Assembly (NCBI RefSeq): GCF_027533625.1
Contig: NZ_JAQAGZ010000004.1
Location: forward strand, 62,001 to 126,000
DNA from: Paenibacillus gyeongsangnamensis
GTDB lineage: Bacteria > Bacillota > Bacilli > Paenibacillales > NBRC-103111
Length of the DNA: 64,000 nt
Direction: 5' to 3'
The notes beneath the pieces were generated by a model. It was not told the DNA's origin. It was given only the letters and a program-made list of their open reading frames with translations, and did not search any database. Below, piece after piece: positions 7,279 through 16,521 of the stretch. The translations under genes were made by a program, and so were the position numbers. Numbering within the stretch: the first letter of the stretch is position 1; every line of letters begins with the position of its first letter.

Positions 7279-8631
7279 TTGAGCGAGAAAGAAATGAATA
7301 TCACCCGCAGAGACCTTTTAATCAAAGGCGTACAGATGGCCGGAGGAATAGCAGCTCTAACATCTATGGGTGGGCTTCTTAGTGCATGTGCAAAAGTAGT
7401 CACTAATAACAACGGAACTGTTACAGGACTCATATTCCAAACTTGGACATCAGACGCCAAAGAAGTAATCGATACTCAAATTGCCCAATTTAAAAAGATT
7501 AATCCGAATTTAAACGTTTCTTTGCAAATTTTATCGTACGACGATTACTGGAAGAAGCTCCCGATCAGCATCAGCGGAGGTACAGGACCGGATTTGTTCA
7601 TTATGACAAGACCGAATTTTGAAACCTTTGCCAAGTCGAACCAGGCGGCCAACATTACGCAAGAGGTCAAGAATTCGGCTAAGCTGCAGGAGAACTTGGC
7701 GAATATGAATAGCGTCTTTGTTCAAACCTACCAATTTAAAGGGGAAACTCGGGGAATTCCGTTCGGAGTCGATTGCACCGGTATTGTTTATAATAAAACC
7801 TTGATTCAAAAAGAAGGCCTGAAGCTTCCCTCTGAAATGGAAAAGACATGGTCCTGGAACGAACTAAGAGATTATGCCGTCAAATTGACCAAGCGATCCG
7901 GCGATCAAATTACCCAATACGGATACTTCGTTTCGACAAACCGAATGCCGACCTTTGAGTATATTTGGTCCAACGGCGGGGAGCTGTTTAATCCGGCCGG
8001 CGATCAATGTACTATTGCGAGCAAGGAAGCCATTCAAGCCATTCAGTTTTATGCGGACCTGATGCTGAAGGATAAGGTATCGCCGACCCCCGATTTTACG
8101 AAAAGCCAAAGCTCGGACGATCTCTTCATGTCCGGTAAAATCGTGATGATGAATGCAGGAAACTGGACCATGGCCAAATACCGTGGAATTAAAGATTTCG
8201 AGTGGGACGTTGCGGAGCTCCCAAGCTCCCCCAATACAGGAAAGAAATTCGTCTCCTCCAACGTTCTCGGCTATATTGTAGGACCGAATACCAAAGCCAA
8301 GAAGGAAATCATTGCACTCCTGGAGCAGCTTACAACCAAGGAATCACAGCAGGTTTATGCAGAGAAAGGCGTCTATATCCCTACCCGCACCGATGCACAA
8401 GAGCCTTTCTTTAACTCGGATACACCTAAAAATCTCAAAGCTTTTCAACGGGCGCTAAGCTACTCCAAGCCGATGGCACTCAGCGAATGGGTTTCTTATC
8501 CTGAGGTTCTGCGAATTACCGGTAATGCGATGGAACAAATATTAAGCGGCAAAGTACCGGTTGAGCAAGGAATGAAAAGTGCCGAGGATGAGATCAATAA
8601 AATCATCAAAGAAAATAAAGCCAAAGGATAG
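7279..8631 (+). CDS. Tat-exported solute-binding lipoprotein of a carbohydrate-type ABC transporter
   Basis: 450 aa from a TTG start at 7279, 8 bases after GAGGAGGG; the open frame extends to 7216 but without a binding site. The N-terminus holds a twin-arginine motif TRRDLLIKG at residues 9-17, a hydrophobic stretch, and a lipobox LSAC with Cys37. It is therefore predicted to leave by the Tat route and be lipid anchored. The mature part is a family-1 extracellular solute-binding protein (FQTWTSDAKEVIDTQIAQFKK, then GTGPDLFIM, DCTGIVYNKTLI, MSGKIVMMNAGNW). Family-1 sugar-binding proteins usually carry Sec signals. The Tat signal here fits the TatA gene at the end of the same operon and suggests export of a folded or cofactor-bearing protein. 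Confidence 0.88.
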   Translation: MSEKEMNITRRDLLIKGVQMAGGIAALTSMGGLLSACAKVVTNNNGTVTGLIFQTWTSDAKEVIDTQIAQFKKINPNLNVSLQILSYDDYWKKLPISISGGTGPDLFIMTRPNFETFAKSNQAANITQEVKNSAKLQENLANMNSVFVQTYQFKGETRGIPFGVDCTGIVYNKTLIQKEGLKLPSEMEKTWSWNELRDYAVKLTKRSGDQITQYGYFVSTNRMPTFEYIWSNGGELFNPAGDQCTIASKEAIQAIQFYADLMLKDKVSPTPDFTKSQSSDDLFMSGKIVMMNAGNWTMAKYRGIKDFEWDVAELPSSPNTGKKFVSSNVLGYIVGPNTKAKKEIIALLEQLTTKESQQVYAEKGVYIPTRTDAQEPFFNSDTPKNLKAFQRALSYSKPMALSEWVSYPEVLRITGNAMEQILSGKVPVEQGMKSAEDEINKIIKENKAKG

Positions 8632-8637
8632 TGAGAA

Positions 8638-9579
8638 ATGAAACCTGTTCTTGAAGCCCAATCCGGTTTGGCCAAAGCAAGAAACAGGAGAAGATTCAGG
8701 GAAACGGTCACAGGCTGGCTTATGGCCTCTCCCTGGATTATCGGATTCCTTCTCTTCACTTTGATTCCGATTATTATGTCGTTTGTGCTTAGTTTCATGG
8801 ACTGGAATCTGCTTTCGCCTCCCAAGTTTATCGGATTGGACAATTATAAAAAAATGCTTGTTCAAGAGCCTCAGGTTTGGAAGTCGGTATGGATAACGAC
8901 GTATTATTCGATCGTTTCCGTCCCCCTTCACTTGGGCTTGGGATTCCTTCTGGCCCTGCTGTTAAACAGGAATATCAAAGGACTCTCCTTCTGGAGGTCC
9001 ATTTATTTCCTTCCTACGGTCATTAGCGGAGTAGCCGTTTCTTTGCTATGGCAATGGTTGTTCAGTAAGGATTTCGGCCTGTTCAATTATATTTCGAAGT
9101 CAGTTCTTCATATGGGGGCCGTTAATTGGTTGGGCGACGAACATACGGTCATTCCGAGCCTCATCTTTATGAGTCTATGGACAGTTGGAGGAAGCATGAT
9201 CACCAATTTGGCCGGTCTGCAGAACATCCCGACCGCCCTATATGAATCGGCTGATGTAGACGGTGCAGGCAGAATCAAGCAGATGATTCATATTACGATT
9301 CCGATGATGACACCGATCATTTTTTTAAATCTTGTCACCGGGCTAATCCAATCCTTTCAGACCTTTACCAATGCGTATGTGATGACCGGCGGAGGCCCCA
9401 ATAAGGCAAGTTTGTTTTATATGCTTTATTTATATACGACGGCCTTTGAGGATTTCAAAATGGGTTATGCTTCATCACTGGCCTGGATGCTGTTTTTGTA
9501 TATTTTGATATTAACCTTAATCGTGTTTATTTCGGGGAGATACTGGGTTCATTATGAAGGAGGGGACGGTCACAAATGA
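8638..9579 (+). CDS. ABC transporter permease, MalF/UgpA type
   Basis: 313 aa, six predicted membrane helices. The first (PWIIGFLLFTLIPIIMSFVLSF) follows a short cytoplasmic tail. The EAA loop ESADVDGAGRIKQMIHITIPMMTPI is clear and contacts the ATPase. The start follows AAAGGA by 9 bases, and the end overlaps the next permease by 4 bases. It pairs with the downstream permease to form the channel for the Tat-exported binding protein. No ATPase is encoded in this operon, so a shared MsmX-type ATPase elsewhere is expected. Confidence 0.92.
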   Translation: MKPVLEAQSGLAKARNRRRFRETVTGWLMASPWIIGFLLFTLIPIIMSFVLSFMDWNLLSPPKFIGLDNYKKMLVQEPQVWKSVWITTYYSIVSVPLHLGLGFLLALLLNRNIKGLSFWRSIYFLPTVISGVAVSLLWQWLFSKDFGLFNYISKSVLHMGAVNWLGDEHTVIPSLIFMSLWTVGGSMITNLAGLQNIPTALYESADVDGAGRIKQMIHITIPMMTPIIFLNLVTGLIQSFQTFTNAYVMTGGGPNKASLFYMLYLYTTAFEDFKMGYASSLAWMLFLYILILTLIVFISGRYWVHYEGGDGHK

Positions 9580-10415
9580 CAAGAAAACAATCAAAGGCCG
9601 TGATGGATGTTTTGACCTATACCATTATTGGTCTTGGTGCACTTGTGATCCTGCTTCCTCTCATCTGGATGCTGTCGACTGCGTTAAAAGAAAACGCACA
9701 GATTTTTAAATTTCCGCCGGAGTTGATCCCTTCTCCCTTCAACTGGGGTAATTTCGCTCAGGCCCTAACGTATCAGAGCCTGCCGTTTCCCCTTTTTTAT
9801 TTGAACAGCATTACCGTTACCGTCTTATCCACCATGGGATCACTTATGGCTTCCTCGATTGTGGCTTTTGCGTTTTCCAGAATCCGTTGGGCGGGCCGCG
9901 ATGTTTTGTTTATCATCGTCATAGCGACCATGATGCTGCCCAGAGAAGTCATTATTGTTCCTGAATTCATTCTATTTAAAACCTTCGGCTGGGTGGATAC
10001 CTTTTTACCGCTCATCGTTCCGTCCTTTTTTGGAAATGCGTTTTACATTTTCCTGCTTAGACAATATATGAGGACGATATCGCCCGAACTCGATCAGGCC
10101 GCCCGAATGGACGGATGCGGAACCTGGAAGGTTTTTTATAAAATCATATTGCCGCAGTGTAAACCTGCTTTACTAACGGTCATGCTCTTTTCCATTCAAA
10201 GCCATTGGAATGAATTTATCGGTCCGCTGATTTATCTAAACAATACCGAAAATTTCACCGTAAGCCTCGGATTAAGCATGTTTAGCGGACAATATGGCAC
10301 ACAGTGGGGATTACTCATGGCCGCTTCCCTTTTGGCGATGCTTCCAATCATCATTTTGTTTGCTGTAGCCCAAAGGTACTTTATTCAAGGCGTTGTTATT
10401 ACGGGCGTGAAATAG
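9576..10415 (+). CDS. ABC transporter permease, MalG/UgpE type
   Basis: 279 aa. The start overlaps the preceding permease by four bases. It has six predicted helices and the MalG-family EAA loop ELDQAARMDGCGTWKVFYKIILPQCKPAL, followed by SHWNEFIGPLIYL. The C-terminus ends QRYFIQGVVITGVK, typical of the family. It is the second half of the membrane channel of this transporter. Confidence 0.92.
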   Translation: MTRKQSKAVMDVLTYTIIGLGALVILLPLIWMLSTALKENAQIFKFPPELIPSPFNWGNFAQALTYQSLPFPLFYLNSITVTVLSTMGSLMASSIVAFAFSRIRWAGRDVLFIIVIATMMLPREVIIVPEFILFKTFGWVDTFLPLIVPSFFGNAFYIFLLRQYMRTISPELDQAARMDGCGTWKVFYKIILPQCKPALLTVMLFSIQSHWNEFIGPLIYLNNTENFTVSLGLSMFSGQYGTQWGLLMAASLLAMLPIIILFAVAQRYFIQGVVITGVK

Positions 10416-10446
10416 CGCGGCTTGGTTCAACAGGAGGAATGTCATT

Positions 10447-12267
10447 TTGCGTATTGCCGTTATAGGGGATTTTCACATTCAAAAAAGCGAGCTTGAGCTA
10501 ACTGAAGCCGCTATGGAGGATCTGGCCGCCTGCAATCCGGACCTCGTTGTTCCACTCGGGGACTTCGGCAGTAATGATCAAATCGGCGGTGTGGAAGGAC
10601 TGCATCAAGCCTATCATTACTTGCGTCACATCAGCTCTCCTTTACGCCCGATCTTGGGCAATCACGATCTGCAGCGAGAATCCGGCGCAGGTAAACAAAT
10701 GAAAGGGACCATAGAAAAAGCATTTTTGGAGCTATACGGCCTGGAATCTGCTTACGGTGTCATCGAGCAGGAGGATTACCGGTTGTTTTTTATCAGTACG
10801 GAGCCCCAACCTCCGGAAAGCTGCTATCAAGTGCAGGAATGCTTTGTTTCAGATGAACAGTTCGATTGGTTTCAGAAGGCATTAGCTGAAAAGCCGGGCA
10901 TTCCTTGCATCATTTTCACTCATGCCCCTCCTATTGGATGTGGCTTGCGGACGGTACCGGCTGTACATGTCAGGGCCACGAATGCGTATTTGGATCAAAA
11001 TCACGATCCCTACCGCTGGCTGAAGCTGATACAAACCACACCGGAGATTGTTGCCTGGTTCTCAGCACATTATCACTTAGGACATGGGCATCCGGATTCC
11101 AGCTCTTTTAAATACGGGACCCGCTTTTTCACCACAGGCGTTCACGGAACCGTGACTCGAGATGGACATAGACAATCCCGAATCATCAATGTAGAAAAAG
11201 ACAAGTTCGAAATCTTTACCATGGATCATGATTCACGTAAGCTTCATTTGGTTGCCGATTGGAGCGGAGGCTCCCTTTCCGGACTGGTCGAGGATAAACA
11301 AAAGCTGCTCCGAGAACCGGCGGCATCCAGCGATGAGGAAGATGAACTCCGTTGCCTATATTCATGTTCGGTAGGAACCGCAGCTACGATATTAAAACAG
11401 ATCCGTTCCATTACCCCGAACCGCAGTCTTATCTTGACCGATGACGGATATTTGTGGGAGGCGGACCCCGCGGTGGATGCCGTACTGGGAAGCCTGCACC
11501 TTGGAACACCGTTGATTGGGATCGCTGTATCTGAGGATGGTGTATGGCGGGCATGGAATGATCTCCTCCTAAGAAGCGATACCAACGACTTAGGGCGATT
11601 TCAAAGGGATGCTTCCGTAGAAACACCGGGACCTCGTCTTACCTTCGATACAAACATTACTTGTCTCTGTTCCCGATCCGGCGGCGGCGTTTGGGTAGGG
11701 TGTGAAGACCGGTTGTATGAAATTTGGTCTGACGATTCGACCTCCGCCGCCGGATCGAACCTTCGTCCTGTATTAACTCTTCATGAGAAGAAGATTGCAC
11801 AGCTTTTCGAATATGATGGGGGCCTGATCTTGTTAACGGAAAATCGGCAGTTGTACCGATGGGATCGAAAACAACCTCCGATTTTGGAATGTGCTCATGT
11901 CTATGCTTGGGATACCCATGGGCAAGAGGAAGCCGGCATTATTAAGGAATCCGGCAAGGTTCACTTAGTCTATAAAGATTCCATAGGTATTTGGAAAAAG
12001 GCCCTTATACAGAATCAAAGTCTGGATCCAGCTTGTACCGATGTTGTATGCTTAGGACAGAGAACCTCGCTTCTATTAATCAACGGACAAGCGATTCTAT
12101 GGAACGTGGATGAAGAACAGCTTCTTTATTTAGAAACAGGGAGCGCTAACGTTACGGCCATATCGCGAAATAGTAAAAGTGCGCCAAGCACATTTTGTCT
12201 AAGTCTTGACTCTGGAGGAAACGGACTTCCTCAATTACAAATCTGGCATTATAAAAGGAGCTGCTAA
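10447..12267 (+). CDS. Metallophosphoesterase with a propeller-like C-terminal half
   Basis: 606 aa, TTG start at 10447 after AGGAGGAAT. Residues 1 to about 270 are a calcineurin-like phosphoesterase: GDFH (Asp8, His10), GDFGSND (from Gly38), GNHD (71-74), TFTHAPP-like FTHAPPIG and HYHLGHGH. There is no signal peptide, so it acts in the cytoplasm. Residues about 300-606 are unrelated to the enzyme core and contain short recurring strands such as [43 protein letters not shown] and [14 protein letters not shown], suggesting a beta-propeller. The role of the second half is unknown; it could bind substrate or a partner. Operon context suggests hydrolysis of the imported phosphoester. Confidence 0.8.
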   Translation: MRIAVIGDFHIQKSELELTEAAMEDLAACNPDLVVPLGDFGSNDQIGGVEGLHQAYHYLRHISSPLRPILGNHDLQRESGAGKQMKGTIEKAFLELYGLESAYGVIEQEDYRLFFISTEPQPPESCYQVQECFVSDEQFDWFQKALAEKPGIPCIIFTHAPPIGCGLRTVPAVHVRATNAYLDQNHDPYRWLKLIQTTPEIVAWFSAHYHLGHGHPDSSSFKYGTRFFTTGVHGTVTRDGHRQSRIINVEKDKFEIFTMDHDSRKLHLVADWSGGSLSGLVEDKQKLLREPAASSDEEDELRCLYSCSVGTAATILKQIRSITPNRSLILTDDGYLWEADPAVDAVLGSLHLGTPLIGIAVSEDGVWRAWNDLLLRSDTNDLGRFQRDASVETPGPRLTFDTNITCLCSRSGGGVWVGCEDRLYEIWSDDSTSAAGSNLRPVLTLHEKKIAQLFEYDGGLILLTENRQLYRWDRKQPPILECAHVYAWDTHGQEEAGIIKESGKVHLVYKDSIGIWKKALIQNQSLDPACTDVVCLGQRTSLLLINGQAILWNVDEEQLLYLETGSANVTAISRNSKSAPSTFCLSLDSGGNGLPQLQIWHYKRSC

Positions 12268-12269
12268 TC

Positions 12270-12470
12270 GTGGGAGCCATATCACCGATGCATATTGTTT
12301 TGATCGCCGTTGTTGCTCTTCTTATTTTCGGACCAAGCAAACTTCCCGAACTAGGTAGAGGTGTCGGCAAAATGTTCAGGGAATTTAAGGACGTTACCAC
12401 CGGTAACGATTCCAAAGAAACCAATAACAAGCAAGAAATTATCATTGCTGATGCAGAAGTAAGAAAATGA
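12270..12470 (+). CDS. tatA: Twin-arginine translocase subunit TatA
   Basis: 66 aa, GTG start two bases after the preceding stop, with AAAGGAG 9 bases upstream. One N-terminal membrane helix ([35 protein letters not shown]) carries the conserved [10 protein letters not shown] hinge, followed by an amphipathic helix and a short charged tail. TatA forms the Tat pore. No TatC lies nearby, so it must work with a TatC from elsewhere. Its presence as last gene of an operon whose binding protein has a Tat signal indicates a dedicated pore component. Confidence 0.93.
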   Translation: MGAISPMHIVLIAVVALLIFGPSKLPELGRGVGKMFREFKDVTTGNDSKETNNKQEIIIADAEVRK

Positions 12471-12485
12471 TATGGTTAGTGCAAA

Positions 12486-12522
12486 GAAGCTGCCGCGGCA
12501 TTGTGATGCCACGGCAGCTTCT
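12486..12522 (+). terminator. Terminator of the MBL/ABC/TatA operon
   Basis: GAAGCTGCCG.GGCAT pairs with ATGCC.CGGCAGCTTC around loop TGTG, with one internal mismatch, followed by CTCTTCT. Confidence 0.75.
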
Positions 12523-12674
12523 CTTCTAACCGGAAAATAATTATTTTTTCGACGGCCATATTTTGATCTCATGAAGCAAGGAAGGTTATTCCCTGGTTAC
12601 AGGAATGGTGATATACTCTTACAAGCTAGTCTATAGAGAGAATCATTACCCGGATAGAAAGAGGAATCGATAAC

Positions 12675-13898
12675 ATGAAAGCTCCCAATTCCGCTTCCCA
12701 CTCGCAGCCGAAAAAGAACGAGCGTTTCCCGCTCTCGCTGCTGTGTCTTACCATCGGAGCCTTTGCCATCGGCATGACGGAGTTTATCATTATGGGACTT
12801 CTGCCTAATGTGGCCGAGGATCTGCATGTCACGATTCCGCAAGCCGGACAGCTTATTACGAGCTATGCCCTGGGAGTCGCCGTAGGGGCGCCGGTGCTCA
12901 CGATTTTAACCTACCGTATTCCACAAAAGAAGCTGCTGCTCCTTCTCATGTGCATCTTCATTGCAGGCAACGCCCTGTCGGCTGCGGCGCCAACCTATCA
13001 TCTGCTGATAGCCGCCCGTATCCTGACGGCCTTTGCCCACGGGACGTTCCTTGGCGTCGGCTCCGTTATCGCAGCCCGGCTCGTCAGGCCGGAGAAGCGG
13101 GCGAGTGCCGTGTCGATGGTGCTCGCCGGTCTAACGATAGCCAATATCGTCGGCGTTCCGTTCGGCACTTTCATAGGCCAGCAGTTGGGCTGGAGAGCCT
13201 CGTTCGAGACAATCACGCTGCTCGGTATCGTCTCCCTCATCGGAATCATCATCTTCATCCCGACGATCAGGCAAGACCAGCCGTCCAGCTTGGCCCAGGA
13301 AATCCGCGGACTCATGAACCCGCAGGTGCTGCTTATATTATTCATCGGCGCGCTCGGCTGCGGAAGCCTCTTCTCCGTATTCACTTACATTACGCCGATG
13401 CTCGAGTCAATCAGCGGATTCCCGGAGCACAGCGTCACGTGGATCCTTGTATTGTTCGGCTTCGGCGTAACCATCGGCAATATCGTCGGCGGCAAGCTGG
13501 CGGACTGGAAGCTGATGCCGTCGTTAATGGCCAACTTCGCCATCTTGGCGGTTATCCTGACGATTCTTACCGTGACGCTGCCGAATCCGGTCCTGGCCGT
13601 CGTTACCGTCTTCTGCTGGGGTGTGGCCGCCTTCGGCATCATGCCTGGCATTCAGCTGCGCATCATGAATTTGGCCCATGAAGCGCCGGTGCTTGCCGCC
13701 ACCTCGAGCCACTCCGTGTTGAATCTCGGCAATGCGGGAGGCGCCTATCTCGGAGGTCTTGCGATCACTTATACAGGGCTCGCCTCGGTGCCGTGGCTGT
13801 CTGCCGTCTTGGCGTCGCTCGCTCTCGCCGGGGTGATGTTCAGCTATGCTTGGGAGCGCAGGCTGCTCCGAGCTGCTTCCATATCCGGCAAAATCTGA
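12675..13898 (+). CDS. MFS transporter of the AraJ/sugar-efflux type
   Basis: 407 aa with twelve predicted helices. Signature elements are FAIGMTEFIIMGLLPNVAEDL in helix 1, ITSYALGVAVGAPVL in helix 2, and the second-half motif GNIVGGKLADWKL. This places it in the DHA1 drug/arabinose-efflux group. The start has AGAGGA upstream. It is a single-gene unit with its own terminator. The substrate cannot be told from sequence. Confidence 0.88.
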   Translation: MKAPNSASHSQPKKNERFPLSLLCLTIGAFAIGMTEFIIMGLLPNVAEDLHVTIPQAGQLITSYALGVAVGAPVLTILTYRIPQKKLLLLLMCIFIAGNALSAAAPTYHLLIAARILTAFAHGTFLGVGSVIAARLVRPEKRASAVSMVLAGLTIANIVGVPFGTFIGQQLGWRASFETITLLGIVSLIGIIIFIPTIRQDQPSSLAQEIRGLMNPQVLLILFIGALGCGSLFSVFTYITPMLESISGFPEHSVTWILVLFGFGVTIGNIVGGKLADWKLMPSLMANFAILAVILTILTVTLPNPVLAVVTVFCWGVAAFGIMPGIQLRIMNLAHEAPVLAATSSHSVLNLGNAGGAYLGGLAITYTGLASVPWLSAVLASLALAGVMFSYAWERRLLRAASISGKI

Positions 13899-13969
13899 CC
13901 GGTTTGCCGGCTCCGGGCGATGAGATAATTCCTGAATACCTGGAATGGTCGCGCGTACGGAAATCATGA

Positions 13970-14012
13970 CGCTCGGGGGAGGAGCCGCCACTAGCGGCTC
14001 CTCCCCCGAGCG
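13970..14012. terminator. Very strong GC-rich hairpin between converging genes
   Basis: A perfect 19-bp stem (13970-13988 and 13994-14012) with loop CACTA. It sits between the rightward MFS gene and the leftward fucosidase gene, serving either or both. A T tract is lacking. Confidence 0.7.
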
Positions 14013-14029
14013 ATGCATCTTCAGCGTTT

Positions 14030-14170
14030 CTAGCTTCGTATCAGCTTCGCATGGCCGAACTGTATCGCGAAGGTTTCGGGACAATCCGGCTTCAATAAGA
14101 TCCCCTTCAGCCGGTTTCCTTCAAAGCTTCGGCCATTGATCAGATCAGCCTCGTGCGGGAACACCAGCTC
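14030..14170 (-). other. Frame-displaced C-terminal tail of the GH95 gene
   Basis: The fucosidase frame ends at TGA 14147-14145. In the neighbouring frame the sequence stays open to TAG 14032-14030 and reads ELVFPHEADLING, then SFEGNRLKGILLKPD, which looks like protein. An extra G in GGTGGAG near 14170 would explain the shift. It could be a true frameshift mutation or a sequencing error. Confidence 0.55.
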
Positions 14171-16391
14171 CACCTCTTGTGCTCGTCACTTCGATACCTC
14201 CGCGCGCCAAGAGCGGCCCGGCACATCCTTGCTCCCACCGCTTGGGCAGTGCGGGCAGAATCGTAATCTGTCCCGGTCTGGAGAACATCAGCATCTCTTG
14301 AACCGCCGCGCTCCAGCCCATATTCGCATCGATCTGGAAAGGCGCCTGCCCCCCTCCTTGCACGCCGATCCCCATATCTCTCCAATCGTTGTGAAGCGTG
14401 AAGAAGTTATTGATGACACAGGAGCGGCTCAAATGACGGAGACATTCCTCGGCCAATTCGCCTTCTCCCATGCGGGCGTACACGGAGGACATATGCGCGA
14501 GCGACCATCCGGTCTGCTCCCGAATTCCGATGACAAGACGCTTTTTGATGGCGGTGACGAATGCTTGGAACAGGTCGGGATCCTCATCCTTCGCCACCTC
14601 GATGCCCGGGAAAATGCCGTATAAATGCGATTGATGCCTGTGATGGTAATTGTCGTTATAGAACGGATGCATCCATTCGCGCACCGCGCCGTCTTCATTC
14701 AACTGATACGGAGGGATCCGCGACAGCATCGTTTCCCACTTGGCGATTTCGTCCGTATACATTCCAGCAGCCGTCGCGCCTTCCACTAGATTGGTCAACA
14801 CTTCCTTCGCGATGGCAAAGTCCATCGTCGCGTTCATGGTCGTTCCCATCGAAGCGCCCTTGCCATGAGCGTCCAAATAATTGCCCGGCGTATTCTCTGG
14901 GGAGTTGGAGGGACTGCTCACGAAATAGCCCTTCTCATCCAGCGTGAAGAAGCTTTCGTAGAAGCGGGCCGTCTCCATCAGGAACGGCAGCACCCGGTCG
15001 CGCAGGAAATCCTGATCGCCTGTATGCAAATAATAATCGTAATAGTGCTGGGCAATCCACCCGGCCCCGCCGGTCCAATGAATGATATGCGGCAAAGCAT
15101 GTTTGAGCAGTCCCGATCCGGGCACCGTCGGCGCAGGGATGTAGATCCCTGCGCAGCCGTACAGCTGTCTGGCATTCTTGCGGAAATCGTCCAGCATCCC
15201 GTCGAAATAATCGAATACCGTGAGCATTAGCTCGGGCATGTTACCCGATAACGCCTGCCAATAAATCATTTGCAGGTTTTCGTTGGACATGTTGAACGCC
15301 CACATGGCGTTATACTCTCCGCACCACAGTCCGTACAAGTGGCAAGGATGGCCCCCTTCCCGCGAGCTGGAAATAAGAAGGTAGCGGCCATATGCCCACA
15401 TTTTCTCCACCATGGCCAGCGGCATGACCCCATTATAGGCTTTCAAAAGCAGCTCTTCATTGGACAGCACGCGTTCGGCAGGATCCGCTCCGAGATCCAG
15501 CTCCATCGTTTGGAACAAAGAGCCGTGCAGCTTCGCATGAGAGGCAAGCAGGCGGTCATAGTCCAAATCCGCCATGTCTAAGGATTCGGCGAGCCGTGTC
15601 CAATCCTTCTTCCTCTCCCCTTTGACGAAAAGCTTGAGACATACGAGAATGGAATCCGCTCCTTGAGCGGATATCGCTCCTTCAACATGCTCTATACTTC
15701 CTCCGTGATGGATAACCTTGGCGACCGCGCCGAAATCGGTTCCGTCGTCATTCTCTGCCGCGTAGAAGAGATAAGACCCTTCACCGCGTTGCTCCACGTT
15801 GACCGGCAGCGGAATCGCTTGCGGTTGCCCTCCTTTCGGATAGCGGATATCCCTGATATCGTGAATATCCAGCTGAATGGCTGCGCTTACAGAGGCAAGC
15901 TTGTCAGCCCGGATTTCGTATACGATCATGTCATCGGAACGCGAGACGAACAGCGCCCTTTCATACCGAATCTCGCCATCCAGCCAGATGACCTTAATCT
16001 CTCCGGTTTCCATATGCAGCGAACGACTGTAATCCAGAAAGGCATTCTTCCCCGGCATGGTCACCTTAAGGTCGCCTAACGGCAGCGGAGAGGCAATCTT
16101 CGGCTCGTATCCCTTGTACTTCAGCTCATTCGCTAGCAGCCGGTCCGCTTCCTTGGCTCTTCCTTCCAGCAGCAGCTTCCTCACTTCCGGCAGCTTGCCG
16201 CTCACATCGGGCAGCTCCGGCGTTCGCCCCATAAACCATAGGTCCTCATGGTTGAGCAGGATGGTTTCGGTGCAGACACCGCCGTAAACGCCCGCCCCGA
16301 TCGTGCCGTTGCCTGCAGGCAGTGCATCCTTCCATTTGCCTGCGAACCAGGAAGCGGGGTATTGCAGCGTAAGGACATGGCTTGCTTTCAA
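14145..16391 (-). CDS. GH95-family alpha-L-fucosidase/galactosidase, cytoplasmic
   Basis: 748 aa from a TTG at 16391, 10 bases after AAGGAG; the frame is open to 16472, but that part includes the promoter and operator. The protein opens with YPASWFAGKWKDALPAGNGTIGAGVYGG, the usual GH95 N-terminus, without a signal peptide. The central (alpha/alpha)6 barrel has GLWCGEYNAMWAFNMSNENLQMIYW, WTGGAGWIAQHYYDYYL and PSNSPENT. The C-terminal part has HRHQSHLYGIFPG, GWSLAHMSSVYARM and FQIDANMGWSAAVQEML. It likely removes alpha-1,2-fucose or L-galactose from imported plant glycans. The last ~45 residues appear shifted to another frame (14030-14170). Divergent LacI regulator and operators suggest substrate induction. 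Confidence 0.88.
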   Translation of the reverse strand: MKASHVLTLQYPASWFAGKWKDALPAGNGTIGAGVYGGVCTETILLNHEDLWFMGRTPELPDVSGKLPEVRKLLLEGRAKEADRLLANELKYKGYEPKIASPLPLGDLKVTMPGKNAFLDYSRSLHMETGEIKVIWLDGEIRYERALFVSRSDDMIVYEIRADKLASVSAAIQLDIHDIRDIRYPKGGQPQAIPLPVNVEQRGEGSYLFYAAENDDGTDFGAVAKVIHHGGSIEHVEGAISAQGADSILVCLKLFVKGERKKDWTRLAESLDMADLDYDRLLASHAKLHGSLFQTMELDLGADPAERVLSNEELLLKAYNGVMPLAMVEKMWAYGRYLLISSSREGGHPCHLYGLWCGEYNAMWAFNMSNENLQMIYWQALSGNMPELMLTVFDYFDGMLDDFRKNARQLYGCAGIYIPAPTVPGSGLLKHALPHIIHWTGGAGWIAQHYYDYYLHTGDQDFLRDRVLPFLMETARFYESFFTLDEKGYFVSSPSNSPENTPGNYLDAHGKGASMGTTMNATMDFAIAKEVLTNLVEGATAAGMYTDEIAKWETMLSRIPPYQLNEDGAVREWMHPFYNDNYHHRHQSHLYGIFPGIEVAKDEDPDLFQAFVTAIKKRLVIGIREQTGWSLAHMSSVYARMGEGELAEECLRHLSRSCVINNFFTLHNDWRDMGIGVQGGGQAPFQIDANMGWSAAVQEMLMFSRPGQITILPALPKRWEQGCAGPLLARGGIEVTSTRGGAGVPARG

Positions 16392-16428
16392 AGAGTTCAC
16401 TCTCCTTGTTTTGCATCGGTTACATTTT

Positions 16429-16444
16429 ACGTTTCCGGAAACGT
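16429..16444. promoter_or_regulatory. LacI-type operator at the fucosidase promoter
   Basis: ACGTTTCCGGAAACGT is a perfect 16-bp palindrome. It starts within a few bases of the predicted leftward transcription start, the classic place for LacI-family repression. Confidence 0.7.
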
Positions 16445-16454
16445 TCTCGAAATT

Positions 16455-16482
16455 AATATAACATGCTTCCATTGTTTGTCAA
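16455..16482 (-). promoter_or_regulatory. Sigma-A promoter of the fucosidase gene
   Basis: On the minus strand: -35 TTGACA (16482-16477), 16-bp spacer, -10 TATATT (16460-16455). Confidence 0.75.
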
Positions 16483-16521
16483 CCGTGTTTTTCCATGGTT
16501 CTCCCCTCGTAACCAAGTTCG

